Of a stretch of DNA of 64,000 bases, positions 35,985 through 51,333 are shown piece by piece. This stretch comes from Lichenicola sp965198655 (GTDB lineage Bacteria > Pseudomonadota > Alphaproteobacteria > Acetobacterales > Acetobacteraceae), in assembly GCA_965198655.1 (NCBI GenBank), contig OZ240668.1:124001-188000 (forward strand), given 5' to 3'. The notes under the pieces were generated by a model. The model ran no database searches. It saw only the letters and a program-made list of their open reading frames with translations, and was not told where the DNA came from. The position numbers and the translations under genes were made by a program. The stretch's first letter is position 1, and each line of letters starts with the position of its first letter.

Positions 35985-37061
35985 ATGACCATCCAGAGCA
36001 CGACCAGTGCGCCCCTCTCGACGATGCTACCGCTCACCAGCGCGGTGGATCAGCTCAACACGCAGAACACTCTGCTGCAGGGAGAACTCTCCTCCGGCGT
36101 CCTGTCCGACAGCTATGCCGGCCTCGGTGACCAGCGTTACCAGGCGCTGGACCTGCAACCCCAGATCACCGAAGTCGCGGCCTGGCAGCAGAACGTCAGC
36201 GCGGCGCAGAACACCCTGTCGATCACCCAGACGGCGATGTCGAGCATCACGGACATCGCAACGGCGCTGCAAACGTCGCTGACCAGCCTGCAAGGCAACC
36301 AGAGTGCCACCAACATCTCGGCCGCAGCAGCCGAGGCGCGCGCCTCGTTGAACGAGCTGGGCTTGTTGTTGAACACCAAGGACGGTTCGCGATACGTATT
36401 TGGCGGAACTGCGTCCGACGCCGCGCCGGTGACCGACCCATCGAACATTACCAGCAGCGCCCTCTTCCAGAGCATTTCGACCAGCGTGGCCTCCGTTGCG
36501 ACAACGGGTGCGGCGTCGGTCGAAGCCGCGACCGTCGCAGCCGCGTCCGACAACGCCGCGACACGATCGGTTTTCTCAGCCGCCCTCAGCGTCGATGGGA
36601 CCGCGGCGACCAGCCTGGTGCACACGGTGACGGTAGGGGAACAGGACCACGTCGCGGTTGGCTTCGTGGCGACCGAGGGTACCGTGCCCACCGCCACGTC
36701 CACGGGCTCCTCGATTCGCGACCTGATGCGGGCCCTGGCAGTCGTCGGCAGTCTCGACCAGACCGATGCGACCAGCACGGGCTTCTCGACCCTGGTCAAC
36801 GACACGGCCACCCAGGTCGGCTCCATCAACAGCGGCTTGACGGATACGGTCGCTCATCTCGGCCAGACCCAGGCTCAGCTTGCCAGTCAATCCGACATGC
36901 TGAGTTCGGTGTCGGACGCACTCACCACCCAGTTGGGAACGGTCAAGAACAGCGACGCCGCCACGCTGTCTACCCAGATCAACGCGACCCAGAACCAGTT
37001 GACCGCGTCCTACACCTTGATCGCGGACATGAAGGGCATGTCCTTGGCGGCCTATCTTTGA
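35985..37061 (+). CDS. flgL: Flagellar hook-filament junction protein FlgL (HAP3)
   Basis: A 358-residue flagellin-like junction protein. The N-terminal coiled coil includes LQGELSSGVLSDSYAGLGDQ and ISAAAAEARASLNELGLLLN, with DGSRYVFGGTASDAAPV next. The C-terminal helix runs TLSTQINATQNQLTASYTL. It caps FlgK and seeds the filament. ATG 35985 is preferred; a TTG at 35973 overlapping the flgK stop is possible but a poorer initiator. It is followed by flbT after 95 bases. Confidence 0.9.
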   Translation: MTIQSTTSAPLSTMLPLTSAVDQLNTQNTLLQGELSSGVLSDSYAGLGDQRYQALDLQPQITEVAAWQQNVSAAQNTLSITQTAMSSITDIATALQTSLTSLQGNQSATNISAAAAEARASLNELGLLLNTKDGSRYVFGGTASDAAPVTDPSNITSSALFQSISTSVASVATTGAASVEAATVAAASDNAATRSVFSAALSVDGTAATSLVHTVTVGEQDHVAVGFVATEGTVPTATSTGSSIRDLMRALAVVGSLDQTDATSTGFSTLVNDTATQVGSINSGLTDTVAHLGQTQAQLASQSDMLSSVSDALTTQLGTVKNSDAATLSTQINATQNQLTASYTLIADMKGMSLAAYL

Positions 37062-37156
37062 TCAAGGACGGCTTTGTTGACCTGTTGTTAAGGCAGTCCA
37101 CAGCACAATCAACCTGCGTCGGCGGCGATCAGGTTGCCGCGGGGATACGGTGTGAA

Positions 37157-37585
37157 ATGTCTCATCTCGTTCTGGAACTACGACCTGGTGAGATGATGGT
37201 CGTCAACGGAGCCACGATCCGGTTCCGGAGCAAGTGCCGTGTCGAACTGGTATCCCACGCCCGCTTCCTGTTCGGAAAGCAGGTCATGGCCCCTCAAGAG
37301 GCCGAAACGGTCATGCGTCAGCTCTATTACGGGTTGCAGACTGCCTACGTCGGTGCACCGGAAGAGCGTGACGCGGCGGCGGGCGATGTCCAGAAGATGC
37401 TGACGAAGCTTCAAACGGAACTGCCTCCTCGAGCTGCCGATGCTCTCCGCCTAGTCGAGGCGTCGTTCAGGAAGGACGACTTCTACAAGGCGCTCAAGCT
37501 GCTTCGGGTGATGATCCACGACGAGAACCAGGAACGGTTCGGCATCGGGAAAGATCTCGTAGAGACTTCCTTAACGAACTCATGA
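37157..37585 (+). CDS. flbT: Flagellin translation repressor FlbT
   Basis: A 142-residue FlbT. Family strings are visible: MSHLVLELRPGEMMVVNGAT, then ATIRFRSKCRVELVSHARFLF, QLYYGLQTAYVGAPEERDAA and FYKALKLLRVMIHDE. In Caulobacter FlbT binds the 5' leader of flagellin mRNA and destabilises it until hook assembly is complete. ATG 37157 fits the family start. The flagellin gene begins only 35 bases after its stop, and flaF, its antagonist, follows flagellin, so the trio forms one regulatory block. Confidence 0.93.
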   Translation: MSHLVLELRPGEMMVVNGATIRFRSKCRVELVSHARFLFGKQVMAPQEAETVMRQLYYGLQTAYVGAPEERDAAAGDVQKMLTKLQTELPPRAADALRLVEASFRKDDFYKALKLLRVMIHDENQERFGIGKDLVETSLTNS

Positions 37586-37620
37586 TTTTCTCGCCTGGCT
37601 TCCCCTCATAGGAGACCACC

Positions 37621-38886
37621 ATGACGCTCTCGATCAATACCAACACTGCGGCAATGGCTGCCCTGGAGTCATTGTCTACGACAACAACCGCCCTCAACGC
37701 CACCGAGAACGAGGTTTCAACCGGCAAGAAGGTTTCGACCTCGTCCGACAACCCGGCCATCTACGCCATCTCGCAGTCGATGACCGGCAACATCGCTGGT
37801 CTGGCTGCGGTGTCCGACAGCCTCTCGCTCGGCGCTCAGGTGGTCAACACCGCGAACACGGCCACATCTGACATCATCTCGACACTGCAGACGCTGCAGC
37901 AAACCGTGACCCAGGCCGGCACCACCGGCATCAACCAGTCGACCATGCAGACCCAGGTCGCCAACGCGATCAATCAGGTCAACAACTATGCGCGCAACTC
38001 GACCTTCAACGGGGTAAATGTGCTGACCTCGGTGGCGGACACCGGCGGCGGGGCAACCAATGGAACGGCGAACATCGTCACCGGTCTCCAGGGGACGACG
38101 CTGACGATTGCCAACCAGGCGTCAACGATCGCCACCGGTGCAACCGTCCTGAGCAATGCGCTCGGCCTGACAGCAAATTTGGCAACCGGTGGAACCGCGA
38201 CGACCGGTACGGGCACATCCACGGATCAGACGGTGATCAATTCGTCCGCGACTGGCGTCAACATCCAGACGACAACCAATCTTAGTGCGAGTGACTTTGC
38301 CAGCGGCAACAACGTAAAGTTAACCAATGGTGACGGAACCACCACTACGTTCGAGTTCGACGCAAGTGGAGTTGCCGCGACCTCGACCGAGACGACCGGG
38401 GCGAACGCTAATCACGTCGTTGTTGTCGAGGTCAATACAGCGACTGAGTCAACCAGCACCATGCTCGGCAAGCTGGTCAATTCTATGAACGCGAATGGCT
38501 ACAACGCTGTGTTGCAGAACGACGGTTCGATCAATATAACTGGAAAAGGTCTCTCCGGATCGACAAGCTCGGCTGCTGACATCTCCACGGGCACCCAGTT
38601 GACTGCGAGCCAGTCGGCAATCACGACGATCCAGGGCGCAATCAACAAGATGGAGACCATCAGCACCACGCTCGGCGCGTCGACACAGCAGATCACCGGC
38701 ATGCAGAGCTTCACCAGCGATCTGAGCGATGCCCTGACCACGGGTGTCGGCGCGCTGACCGATGCCGATCTGTCTACTGCAAGCGCACAGTTGACCTCGC
38801 TGCAGACCAAGCAGCAATTGGCAATCCAGTCGCTATCGATTGCCAATTCTCAGTCCCAGTCAATCCTGTCCTTGTTCCGCGGCTGA
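37621..38886 (+). CDS. Flagellin
   Basis: A 421-residue flagellin. The N-terminal D0/D1 region is SINTNTAAMAALESLSTTTT with EVSTGKKVSTSSDNPAIYAI and INQVNNYARNSTFNGVNVL. A Thr/Ala/Asn/Gly-rich variable region covers about residues 140-300, and the C-terminal D0 is KQQLAIQSLSIANSQSQSIL, ending LFRG. Slightly lower GC than its neighbours matches highly expressed flagellin codon use. AGGAG precedes ATG 37621. A hairpin with a T-rich tail follows at 38897-38926. Confidence 0.95.
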   Translation: MTLSINTNTAAMAALESLSTTTTALNATENEVSTGKKVSTSSDNPAIYAISQSMTGNIAGLAAVSDSLSLGAQVVNTANTATSDIISTLQTLQQTVTQAGTTGINQSTMQTQVANAINQVNNYARNSTFNGVNVLTSVADTGGGATNGTANIVTGLQGTTLTIANQASTIATGATVLSNALGLTANLATGGTATTGTGTSTDQTVINSSATGVNIQTTTNLSASDFASGNNVKLTNGDGTTTTFEFDASGVAATSTETTGANANHVVVVEVNTATESTSTMLGKLVNSMNANGYNAVLQNDGSINITGKGLSGSTSSAADISTGTQLTASQSAITTIQGAINKMETISTTLGASTQQITGMQSFTSDLSDALTTGVGALTDADLSTASAQLTSLQTKQQLAIQSLSIANSQSQSILSLFRG

Positions 38887-38896
38887 TCTCTACTAG

Positions 38897-38926
38897 GCGG
38901 AGCCGTATTCGGTCTTGCGGCTCCGC
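38897..38926 (+). terminator. Rho-independent terminator after flagellin
   Basis: GCGGAGCCG and CGGCTCCGC pair over nine bases with a 12-base loop, followed by TTCTCTTCACTTTCTT. It lies between flagellin and flaF, so it may partly attenuate read-through into flaF. Confidence 0.7.
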
Positions 38927-38956
38927 TTCTCTTCACTTTCTTCAATAGGTCCGACC

Positions 38957-39352
38957 ATGAGCTATGGCGCACATCAGTATCGTAGATCCGAGGGAAGCGC
39001 CTTATCCCCCAGGGAAACGGAGGCTGCTGCGTTTGCATTCGTGAACCGGCTTCTGGGTCAGGACAGTAGTCGGGAGGCCCGGATGCGCGCCTTGGCCAAG
39101 AACCAGCAGCTCTGGTCCTTGCTGCTCAGGGATGTCGGAAGTTCCAGTAACGATCTCCCGCAGGTGTTGAAGTCCGACTTGATGTCGTTGGGCTTCCTGA
39201 CCCTGCGCGAGACGATAACGGCCATGGGCGACGGAGGCCGCTCGGTTGCAGGCCTGATCCAGGTGAACGAGGACATGATCGAAGGATTGCGCAGTTCGCC
39301 GAACAATCGCGTTGCGGAGGCCAATCGCAAGGACCTGATGTCTGTAGGCTGA
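38957..39352 (+). CDS. flaF: Flagellin synthesis activator FlaF
   Basis: A 131-residue FlaF family protein. It starts MSYGAHQYRRSEGSALSPRE, has an Ala-rich helix (TEAAAFAFVNRLL) and a conserved NQQLWSLLLRDV followed by LMSLGFLTLRETITAM. In Caulobacter FlaF antagonises FlbT and is needed for flagellin secretion. ATG 38957 has a weak Shine-Dalgarno AGGT. It lies directly after flagellin; the C-terminal 30 residues are polar and less conserved. Confidence 0.9.
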   Translation: MSYGAHQYRRSEGSALSPRETEAAAFAFVNRLLGQDSSREARMRALAKNQQLWSLLLRDVGSSSNDLPQVLKSDLMSLGFLTLRETITAMGDGGRSVAGLIQVNEDMIEGLRSSPNNRVAEANRKDLMSVG

Positions 39353-39607
39353 CTTGCTGATCAGATAGTTGATCAAAGCAACATCTCTATAAGCTATGGT
39401 GCCGATGTTACATAACAACTGATCGGGGCTGGCAATAAATCCTATGGCCGGTTCGACAAGAGGAACTCCGTCTAGTATCAACTCTTCATTCTCAGTGTTC
39501 TTCTTAAAGTATAGCGCATTCTCGGCTTGTAAGGAATCTTGATATGGCTCGTCATCAGCATCGGTCCTTACCCAGCCCTTTTTAGTCGATGCGCGGAGAA
39601 CGGAGCT
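39347..39607 (-). pseudogene. Low-GC orphan coding fragment between flaF and clpB
   Basis: On the minus strand an 87-residue segment reads like true protein: VLRASTKKGWVRTDADDEPY, EELILDGVPLVEPAIGF and NIGTIAYRDVALINYLI. It has balanced hydrophobic and acidic residues and is far lower in GC than the flanks. The frame continues leftward without a stop into sequence antisense to flaF, and rightward into Arg-rich noncoding-looking sequence with no proper start. It looks like a piece of a transferred gene inserted and cut off at both ends. I do not recognise the family. Confidence 0.4.
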
Positions 39608-39659
39608 AGTACTTCCGCCTCCTCGGAACCTTTGCTTCCTGTGGAGCGGGCATCTGCCC

Positions 39660-39687
39660 CTTGAGCCGGAACAACGGGATCCCAAAT
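39660..39687 (+). promoter_or_regulatory. Possible heat-shock (sigma32) promoter of clpB
   Basis: CTTGAG, 15 bases, then CCCAAAT, about 90 bases before clpB. It resembles the alphaproteobacterial sigma32 pattern (CTTGAA and a C-rich -10). One mismatch in the first box and variable spacing keep it tentative. Confidence 0.35.
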
Positions 39688-39778
39688 CCATGGCCACTAG
39701 GTTTGCCCGGCGTTGCCTTTCGGGGGACGCAGCTCGGGCCCGCCGCCTACCAGTCGCCTGATGAAGAGGGACAGGACA

Positions 39779-42373
<2,595 letters not shown>

Positions 42374-42391
42374 GCTGATCGGTTCGATATG

Positions 42392-42428
42392 CCGGAGGGA
42401 CATGGCTGTTCAACAGCCTGTCCTCCGG
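42392..42428 (+). terminator. Hairpin after clpB
   Basis: CCGGAGGGACA and TGTCCTCCGG pair with one bulged base, and inside them GGCTGTT pairs with AACAGCC. It is a long stem starting 18 bases after the clpB stop, without a clear T-run. Confidence 0.5.
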
Positions 42429-42808
42429 TCTGGTGGCCCGAACAGGTCCGCCCCATTTCGAGCTGAACCGGAAGCGGCTGTCATCGCGTTGACACAGACG
42501 CGATGAGCGCTTAGAACCCGCGTCGCCGTGATGGTTTTGCCACCTCGGCTTTGTTCCTTTGACATGTGAATCTGGATGGAAGGGATATGTTGGCGGCGCT
42601 GTTGCGCGTGTTGTTTGGTTAGCTTTTGTTGACTGGGCTTCATGTGGATGCTGGGTTTGGGGTTCGGGTTTATGTTCCGGGCTTTGGCTTTGGTGTTGTT
42701 CGGCGATGCTGGTGTATCTTTGGTATAGACAGTATTGTTTGACGATGCTTGAGGTTTGAGGTTTGGATCTGTTCTGATCGTTTGGCGTGTTATGCGTTGG
42801 ACGGGATG
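42429..42808. other. rRNA operon promoter region and transcribed leader
   Basis: No gene. From about 42,540 to 42,790 the plus strand is strikingly rich in G and T and poor in C and A, with many GTT, TTTG and GGT runs, quite unlike the surrounding DNA. It is probably the 16S leader with its antitermination and processing signals. The promoter at 42489-42517 lies just before it. Confidence 0.6.
42489..42517 (+). promoter_or_regulatory. Sigma70-type rRNA promoter
   Basis: TTGACA, 17 bases, TAGAAC. The -35 box and spacing are perfect; the -10 box matches TATAAT at four of six positions. It lies about 290 bases before the 16S start, a normal leader length. Confidence 0.65.
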
Positions 42809-44321
<1,513 letters not shown>

Positions 44322-44525
44322 AAGGATAGGGTTTGACGAGGACGAGGTGGAAGCCTTGTTGTCTTGAACTCTTGTCCGCAAGCCAAGTCCTTTGTTGGAT
44401 CAACGAAGGCACGCCTGGGCGTCATGGCCTGGTGTCGACGATCTGGCGCTTGTGTGTGCTGGGTTGTTTGCGGCGCCGTCAGCATATCCCTTCCTGTGAT
44501 GATGCCCGTCTGGGTTCATGCTTTG

Positions 44526-44602
<77 letters not shown>

Positions 44603-44613
44603 TTTCTTGGCTT

Positions 44614-44689
44614 GGGGGCGTAGCTCAGCTGGGAGAGCACCTGCTTTGCAAGCAGGGGGTCGTCGGTTCGATCCCGTCCGCCTCCACCA
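44614..44689 (+). tRNA. tRNA-Ala (anticodon TGC)
   Basis: 76 nt including encoded CCA. The acceptor GGGGGCG pairs with CGCCTCC (one G-T pair), the anticodon loop is CTTTGCAAGC, and the T-loop is GTTCGATCC. It follows tRNA-Ile by 11 bases in the spacer. Confidence 0.97.
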
Positions 44690-44964
44690 TGGGTGCGATG
44701 GACGGGGTGCGTTGGCATCATCACGGGGGGTATCCGATCGGGTGTCCTGTCACGGCACGAGGCGCGGAGCGTCGGTGTTGTGCTGGTCGTTCGGTAATCC
44801 AGGTGTTCTTTGGACAAGTGAAGAGGTTGGCGCGTTTCTGGCTCGAGGGTCAGGAGCGCGAGTGTGTATATCGAGAGCGTAGTTGTACGTGCTCGGATGA
44901 TGGTCTTGTTTGTTCAGGGATTGGTTTGCGGCGTGAGCTGTGGCTGGTTTCTGTGCATGTGGGG

Positions 44965-47718
<2,754 letters not shown>

Positions 47719-47843
47719 ACCGTATGGTCCCCAGGGTCTCGACCCCAGGGCCAGAACCACATGCATAGAAATCATCCACAGCCATGAGCTCCGATACGCA
47801 CACGCACGCACCAACCCCCCACTCGCCCAGCGATGCCTTGGAC

Positions 47844-47962
47844 GACCTGGTGGCCATGGCGGGGAATGATCCACCCGATCCCATCCCGAACTCGGCCGTG
47901 AAAACCCCCAGCGCCTATGATACTGCGGCTTAAGCCGCGGGAAAGTCGGTCGCCGCCAGGTC
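47844..47962 (+). rRNA. 5S ribosomal RNA
   Basis: GACCTGGTGGCCATGGCGGG pairs at its end with CCAGGTC 112 bases later. The CACCCGATCCCATCCCGAAC loop is the standard 5S signature. The ends are set by the terminal stem. Confidence 0.93.
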
Positions 47963-48021
47963 CTCCAAGGCAACGCAACACCACACGCCGCGCGCCCACA
48001 TGGCGCATACACCATCACCCA

Positions 48022-48095
<74 letters not shown>

Positions 48096-48133
48096 ACCAA
48101 AATGCAAGATCAAAACAATGATCGCTTTCCTAC

Positions 48134-49118
48134 CTATCGAGGTGGGCGTGCGGTCGCAGGCTGGATGGCCTGGAAGTTCCTGACGCATGCCATCAACCCG
48201 AAGTCCGGCAGGGACCGGGTTTCGCCCGCTTCCAGTCGGGCATAATAATGTACCGGAGAAAAGGTGAGGTATTGGCCCGCCTTGTCTGACATCACCATCA
48301 GGTCCGTGTCGTGCATGGTCAGCTTCGCGAACACGAGAGTATCACCGCGAAAGGCGATGGCACTGTCGGTTCATGCTGCGCGCGCGGGCAGGGTGACCAA
48401 GAACGATCTCCACACCGGCGGACGAGACGCGCACCGTTGTGACGTGACCCCCAGAGCGAGGCGGGGGAAACATGGACAGGACCGGGACGATCAGGTCGTC
48501 GCTTTCGATGTGGAACACGTTAATGTCGGTCGGCTGGGCCAGGGTGAACAGGAGTAAGCCCAGGCTGTCGATCAGTTGCTTGGGGATGATGCTCACGGCT
48601 TGCATCGAGACGACGTGGATGCGCAAGTCGCCGTTGCCAGCAGGGGCAAGCGTTGCCGTCGCAGTGAACAGGATTGGCAGGCCGAGCTTGACCATGGTCC
48701 CGCTTATCGACACTTGGTCCTAGCCGAAACGGACAATGACGTCCTTGATCGGGGTATGAGCCAGCGGCAGCACGTGATGGTCCATCAGATGGGTCATGTC
48801 GTCAGCACTCAGACGCATCGTGGCGCTATCGACGTCGATCCGGTAGGAGATCACGTCGTCCATCACGATGAGGCGTCCCGGCCGCTCGGAGCGCGCCAGG
48901 CCGCACAGCGAGCCGATGGCGGCCGCCACGTTGTCATAGGCATAGAGCACGACATCGTGCGTCTCGACATGCATCGCCCCGGAACGCCCTGTCGCATCCG
49001 GAGCGATCACAGCCGACGCGGGCGGCCGAGCCAGGGCGGATGCCGATGGCAGCAGCAGCGACGCCAGGAGCGCTGCGCGTCGCCGGCCTCTGCTCCGGCC
49101 AAGTCCATCTGCGACCGC
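48134..49118 (-). pseudogene. Broken DUF2993-like secreted protein gene
   Basis: Three minus-strand pieces read in order. 49118-48720 carries a signal-like LLASLLLPSASALARP and ends at an amber TAG after KDVIVRFG. Just past that stop, in the same frame, comes VSISGTMVKLGLPILFTATA, continuing to FPPPRSGGHVTTVRVSS. After a frameshift near 48,340, TMHDTDLMVMSDKAGQYLTF continues the protein. The order and the GLP-TATA / PPP patterns resemble DUF2993-type lipid-binding proteins. One nonsense change and one frameshift suggest recent inactivation, or alternatively sequencing error. It directly follows the rRNA operon. Confidence 0.5.
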
Positions 49119-49398
49119 GCTGGAAGGCACGTGTCCGTGTTCCGATGTTGGCTCGCTGCCACGCCGCGATGCAGCGGGTCGGCCAACGCCTAGACTATCG
49201 TACCAGCGCGCTGTCGTTCCCGCGGCTACCCGGAACAAAAACCCCGTCCGCGCGACCGGATCACCCGCCCGCCTGCATCCAGGCCGCCATCGCCGCGTTG
49301 CTGCTGCCGAACGACGGCAACGCCTTTTCGAGCTGCTCCACCGTGTGGACGTCGACTATCTTGAAGTCGGCAAGATGTTCCTTACGTCCGCTCGCCCC

Positions 49399-50064
49399 TC
49401 AATAAGGTACTTTCGGCGACGCGGGCATTGCCGCATCGCTTGGCGCGTCGTGATCCGGAGCACCGTCCGCCGGCAACAGCCGCAGCGCCTGGAACAGCCG
49501 GAACGCGAACCGGCCGCTGAAGCTGAACAGCGCCATCACGAAGGCGCCGCCGAGCCCGGCCACCTGGCGTATGCCGACCGCTTGCACCAGGGTGAAGTGC
49601 TGGCTCACCCACAGGAACGCGCAGGCCATGCACAGGTAGTACACCGCCCAGGATCGGGTGATCAGTTGGAAGAAGCGGCGGTGGTGCGGCACGCGGAGGT
49701 CGGGCTGCTGCTGCGCCACCAGCTCCTCGATGATGGACCGGCCGCGCGAGCCGATCGCGAACGCGATGCCAACAATCGTCTCGGTGGCGGCACCTTCATA
49801 TTTCAGCATGAAGGGCTGCCTGGAGAACACGTCGATGGTGCCGAACGCCAGCACCAGGGCGGTGGACAGGACGTAGATGCGCGGGAAGCCGATCCGCAGC
49901 GTGTGTCGCCGCAGGGCGTCGATCGGCACGAACACGAGGGTGCCGATGATGGCGGCGCGCAAGCCCAGCGTCTTCAGCAGCGCGTAGAACACGATGACGC
50001 CGCCGAAGTCGAACGCGGCGGTGCTGAGCAGCCGTTTCAGCCGGTCCATGGCGATTCGCAGCAC
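49399..50064 (-). CDS. Multi-pass membrane protein, septation protein YciB/IspZ-like
   Basis: A 221-residue protein with five or six hydrophobic segments. LVFVPIDALRRHTLRIG, LVLAFGTIDVFSRQPFMLKY and SWAVYYLCMACAFLWVSQHF resemble, in order and spacing, the YciB/IspZ family of inner-membrane proteins linked to septation and envelope. Similarity is judged by eye and moderate. GTG 50064 directly follows the upstream stop; ATG 50049 is an alternative. An in-frame stretch of 45 coding-like codons continues after its stop (see findings). Confidence 0.55.
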   Translation of the reverse strand: MLRIAMDRLKRLLSTAAFDFGGVIVFYALLKTLGLRAAIIGTLVFVPIDALRRHTLRIGFPRIYVLSTALVLAFGTIDVFSRQPFMLKYEGAATETIVGIAFAIGSRGRSIIEELVAQQQPDLRVPHHRRFFQLITRSWAVYYLCMACAFLWVSQHFTLVQAVGIRQVAGLGGAFVMALFSFSGRFAFRLFQALRLLPADGAPDHDAPSDAAMPASPKVPY

Positions 50065-50403
50065 TCAGTGCGGGGTCGAGGCCGTCCCGCCGGGCAAGGT
50101 CTGGGACGGCGACGGCGCCTGGCCGGGCAGGTTCGGCCGGCTCTTCTCCTGGTTCAGCAGCTTGCCGCTGATCTGCCCGACCGTGTTGTTCATCTGCCCC
50201 TGGTTGGCGGGGTTGGTGCCGGCGGTGACGCCGCCCGGGTTGCGCGGCGCGGTGGTCGGCTGGCCGGCCGAGGTCGGGCCGGTCTCGACGCCCTGTCCGG
50301 TCACGTCGCCGTTGCGGGCGGCGGTGCCGGGGGCGGTCTGGGCGAGGGCGGGCAGCGGCGAGGCCAGCGCCAGCAGTAGGACGAGTCGCGGCAGGCGGCT
50401 CAT
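50065..50403 (-). CDS. Small secreted Pro/Gly/Asn-rich protein
   Basis: A 112-residue protein with a clear signal peptide (SRLPRLVLLLALASPLPALA, cut after AQT). The mature part is low complexity: Gly, Thr, Asn, Gln and Pro with no hydrophobic core, for example PTSAGQPTTAPRNPGGVTAG. No family is recognised; such proteins are usually disordered periplasmic or surface material. Its start overlaps the DUF4112 stop (ATGA), and the next gene begins directly after its own stop. Confidence 0.65.
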   Translation of the reverse strand: MSRLPRLVLLLALASPLPALAQTAPGTAARNGDVTGQGVETGPTSAGQPTTAPRNPGGVTAGTNPANQGQMNNTVGQISGKLLNQEKSRPNLPGQAPSPSQTLPGGTASTPH

Positions 50404-50810
50404 GGGCGGGCTCCCGTGGCGGCGGCGTGGGCGTCGATCAGGGCGATGTTGCGCAGGTTGGCCTTGAAGGTGGCGTCGAACAGGTCGCCCAGCACCGGCA
50501 CCGAGCCCGCCACCGCCTCGATCGCGACGTTGCCCAGCATCTTCGCCAACTGCGCCGGTGGCAGGCCGATCTGGTAGGCCTCGTAGACGATGTAGAGCGA
50601 CACTGCCGTCATCGCAGCGTCGCCGGCGGCGGGTGCCAGGCCGATCACGCTGTTGAGGCCGAATCGGAACCTGGTCCCGGGCAACCTGATCGCGGCATCC
50701 AGCAGCCAAGCGAGACGCCGGATGCGCGCCAGGCGTCGCGCCCGATCGGCCGAGTCGATCGGCTTTCCCTGGATTGTCTTGTCGAAGCGGCTGGCGTCGA
50801 AGGCGATCAT
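50400..50810 (-). CDS. DUF4112 family membrane protein
   Basis: A 136-residue protein matching DUF4112: a basic N-terminus with RRLARIRRLAWLLDAAIRLP, then RFRFGLNSVIGLAPAAGDAA, a membrane segment, and VPVLGDLFDATFKANLRN near the end. No function is established for the family. It lies in a four-gene minus-strand unit with a lipoprotein upstream and a secreted protein and a YciB-like protein downstream, all apparently envelope components. Confidence 0.8.
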   Translation of the reverse strand: MIAFDASRFDKTIQGKPIDSADRARRLARIRRLAWLLDAAIRLPGTRFRFGLNSVIGLAPAAGDAAMTAVSLYIVYEAYQIGLPPAQLAKMLGNVAIEAVAGSVPVLGDLFDATFKANLRNIALIDAHAAATGARP

Positions 50811-50879
50811 GGGGGTGCTCCGCGCGGGATGTGGGCCGTGTGCCGTGCCGGATCAATCCAGCCCGATCCGGCGGCAAGG

Positions 50880-51251
50880 TCAGCGGCAGACATGGCGATA
50901 CCCGTCGGTACCGATATAGGTGGCGGTGGCCGGATCGTAGCAGGCGAAGCTGCTGCAGATGCCGGCCTCGGCATATTGCTGCGGCAGCAGCGACTGGCCA
51001 ACCGCGTTGGCTTCGCGTGCCTGCACGCCGCAGAGCGGGGTGTCGGCCGGGGCGGACGGATCGTTCACGAGTGCCGGCGCACCTTCGGGCTGTGGCGCCA
51101 GGACGATGCCGGCAGGCCGGAGCGGCGTTGGTTGAACGGCTGCGACCGGCGCTGCGGCAGGCGGCGGGGATGGCGTATCGGCACATCCGGCCAACACCAG
51201 CATCGCCCCCAGCGAAAGCAGGTCACCGATCCGATACCCGCTCCACCGCAT
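50880..51251 (-). CDS. Small lipoprotein
   Basis: A 123-residue protein with a lipobox, LSLGAMLVLAGC, at about residues 11-22, so the mature protein begins at a lipidated cysteine. A Pro/Ala-rich linker follows, then a small domain with four cysteines (TPLCGVQA, GICSSFACYDP and VCR at the end) and AEAGICSSFACYDPATATYI. No family is recognised. ATG 51251 has GAGG six bases before it. It diverges from the gene at 51334 and heads the envelope-protein unit. Confidence 0.7.
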   Translation of the reverse strand: MRWSGYRIGDLLSLGAMLVLAGCADTPSPPPAAAPVAAVQPTPLRPAGIVLAPQPEGAPALVNDPSAPADTPLCGVQAREANAVGQSLLPQQYAEAGICSSFACYDPATATYIGTDGYRHVCR

Positions 51252-51333
51252 CTGCATCCTCGCGTCCACCTGGTCCTGAACGTTCCGGCATCGTCGGACG
51301 TTGCCTGCCCGCCAGCTCAGGAGCCATATCGCA

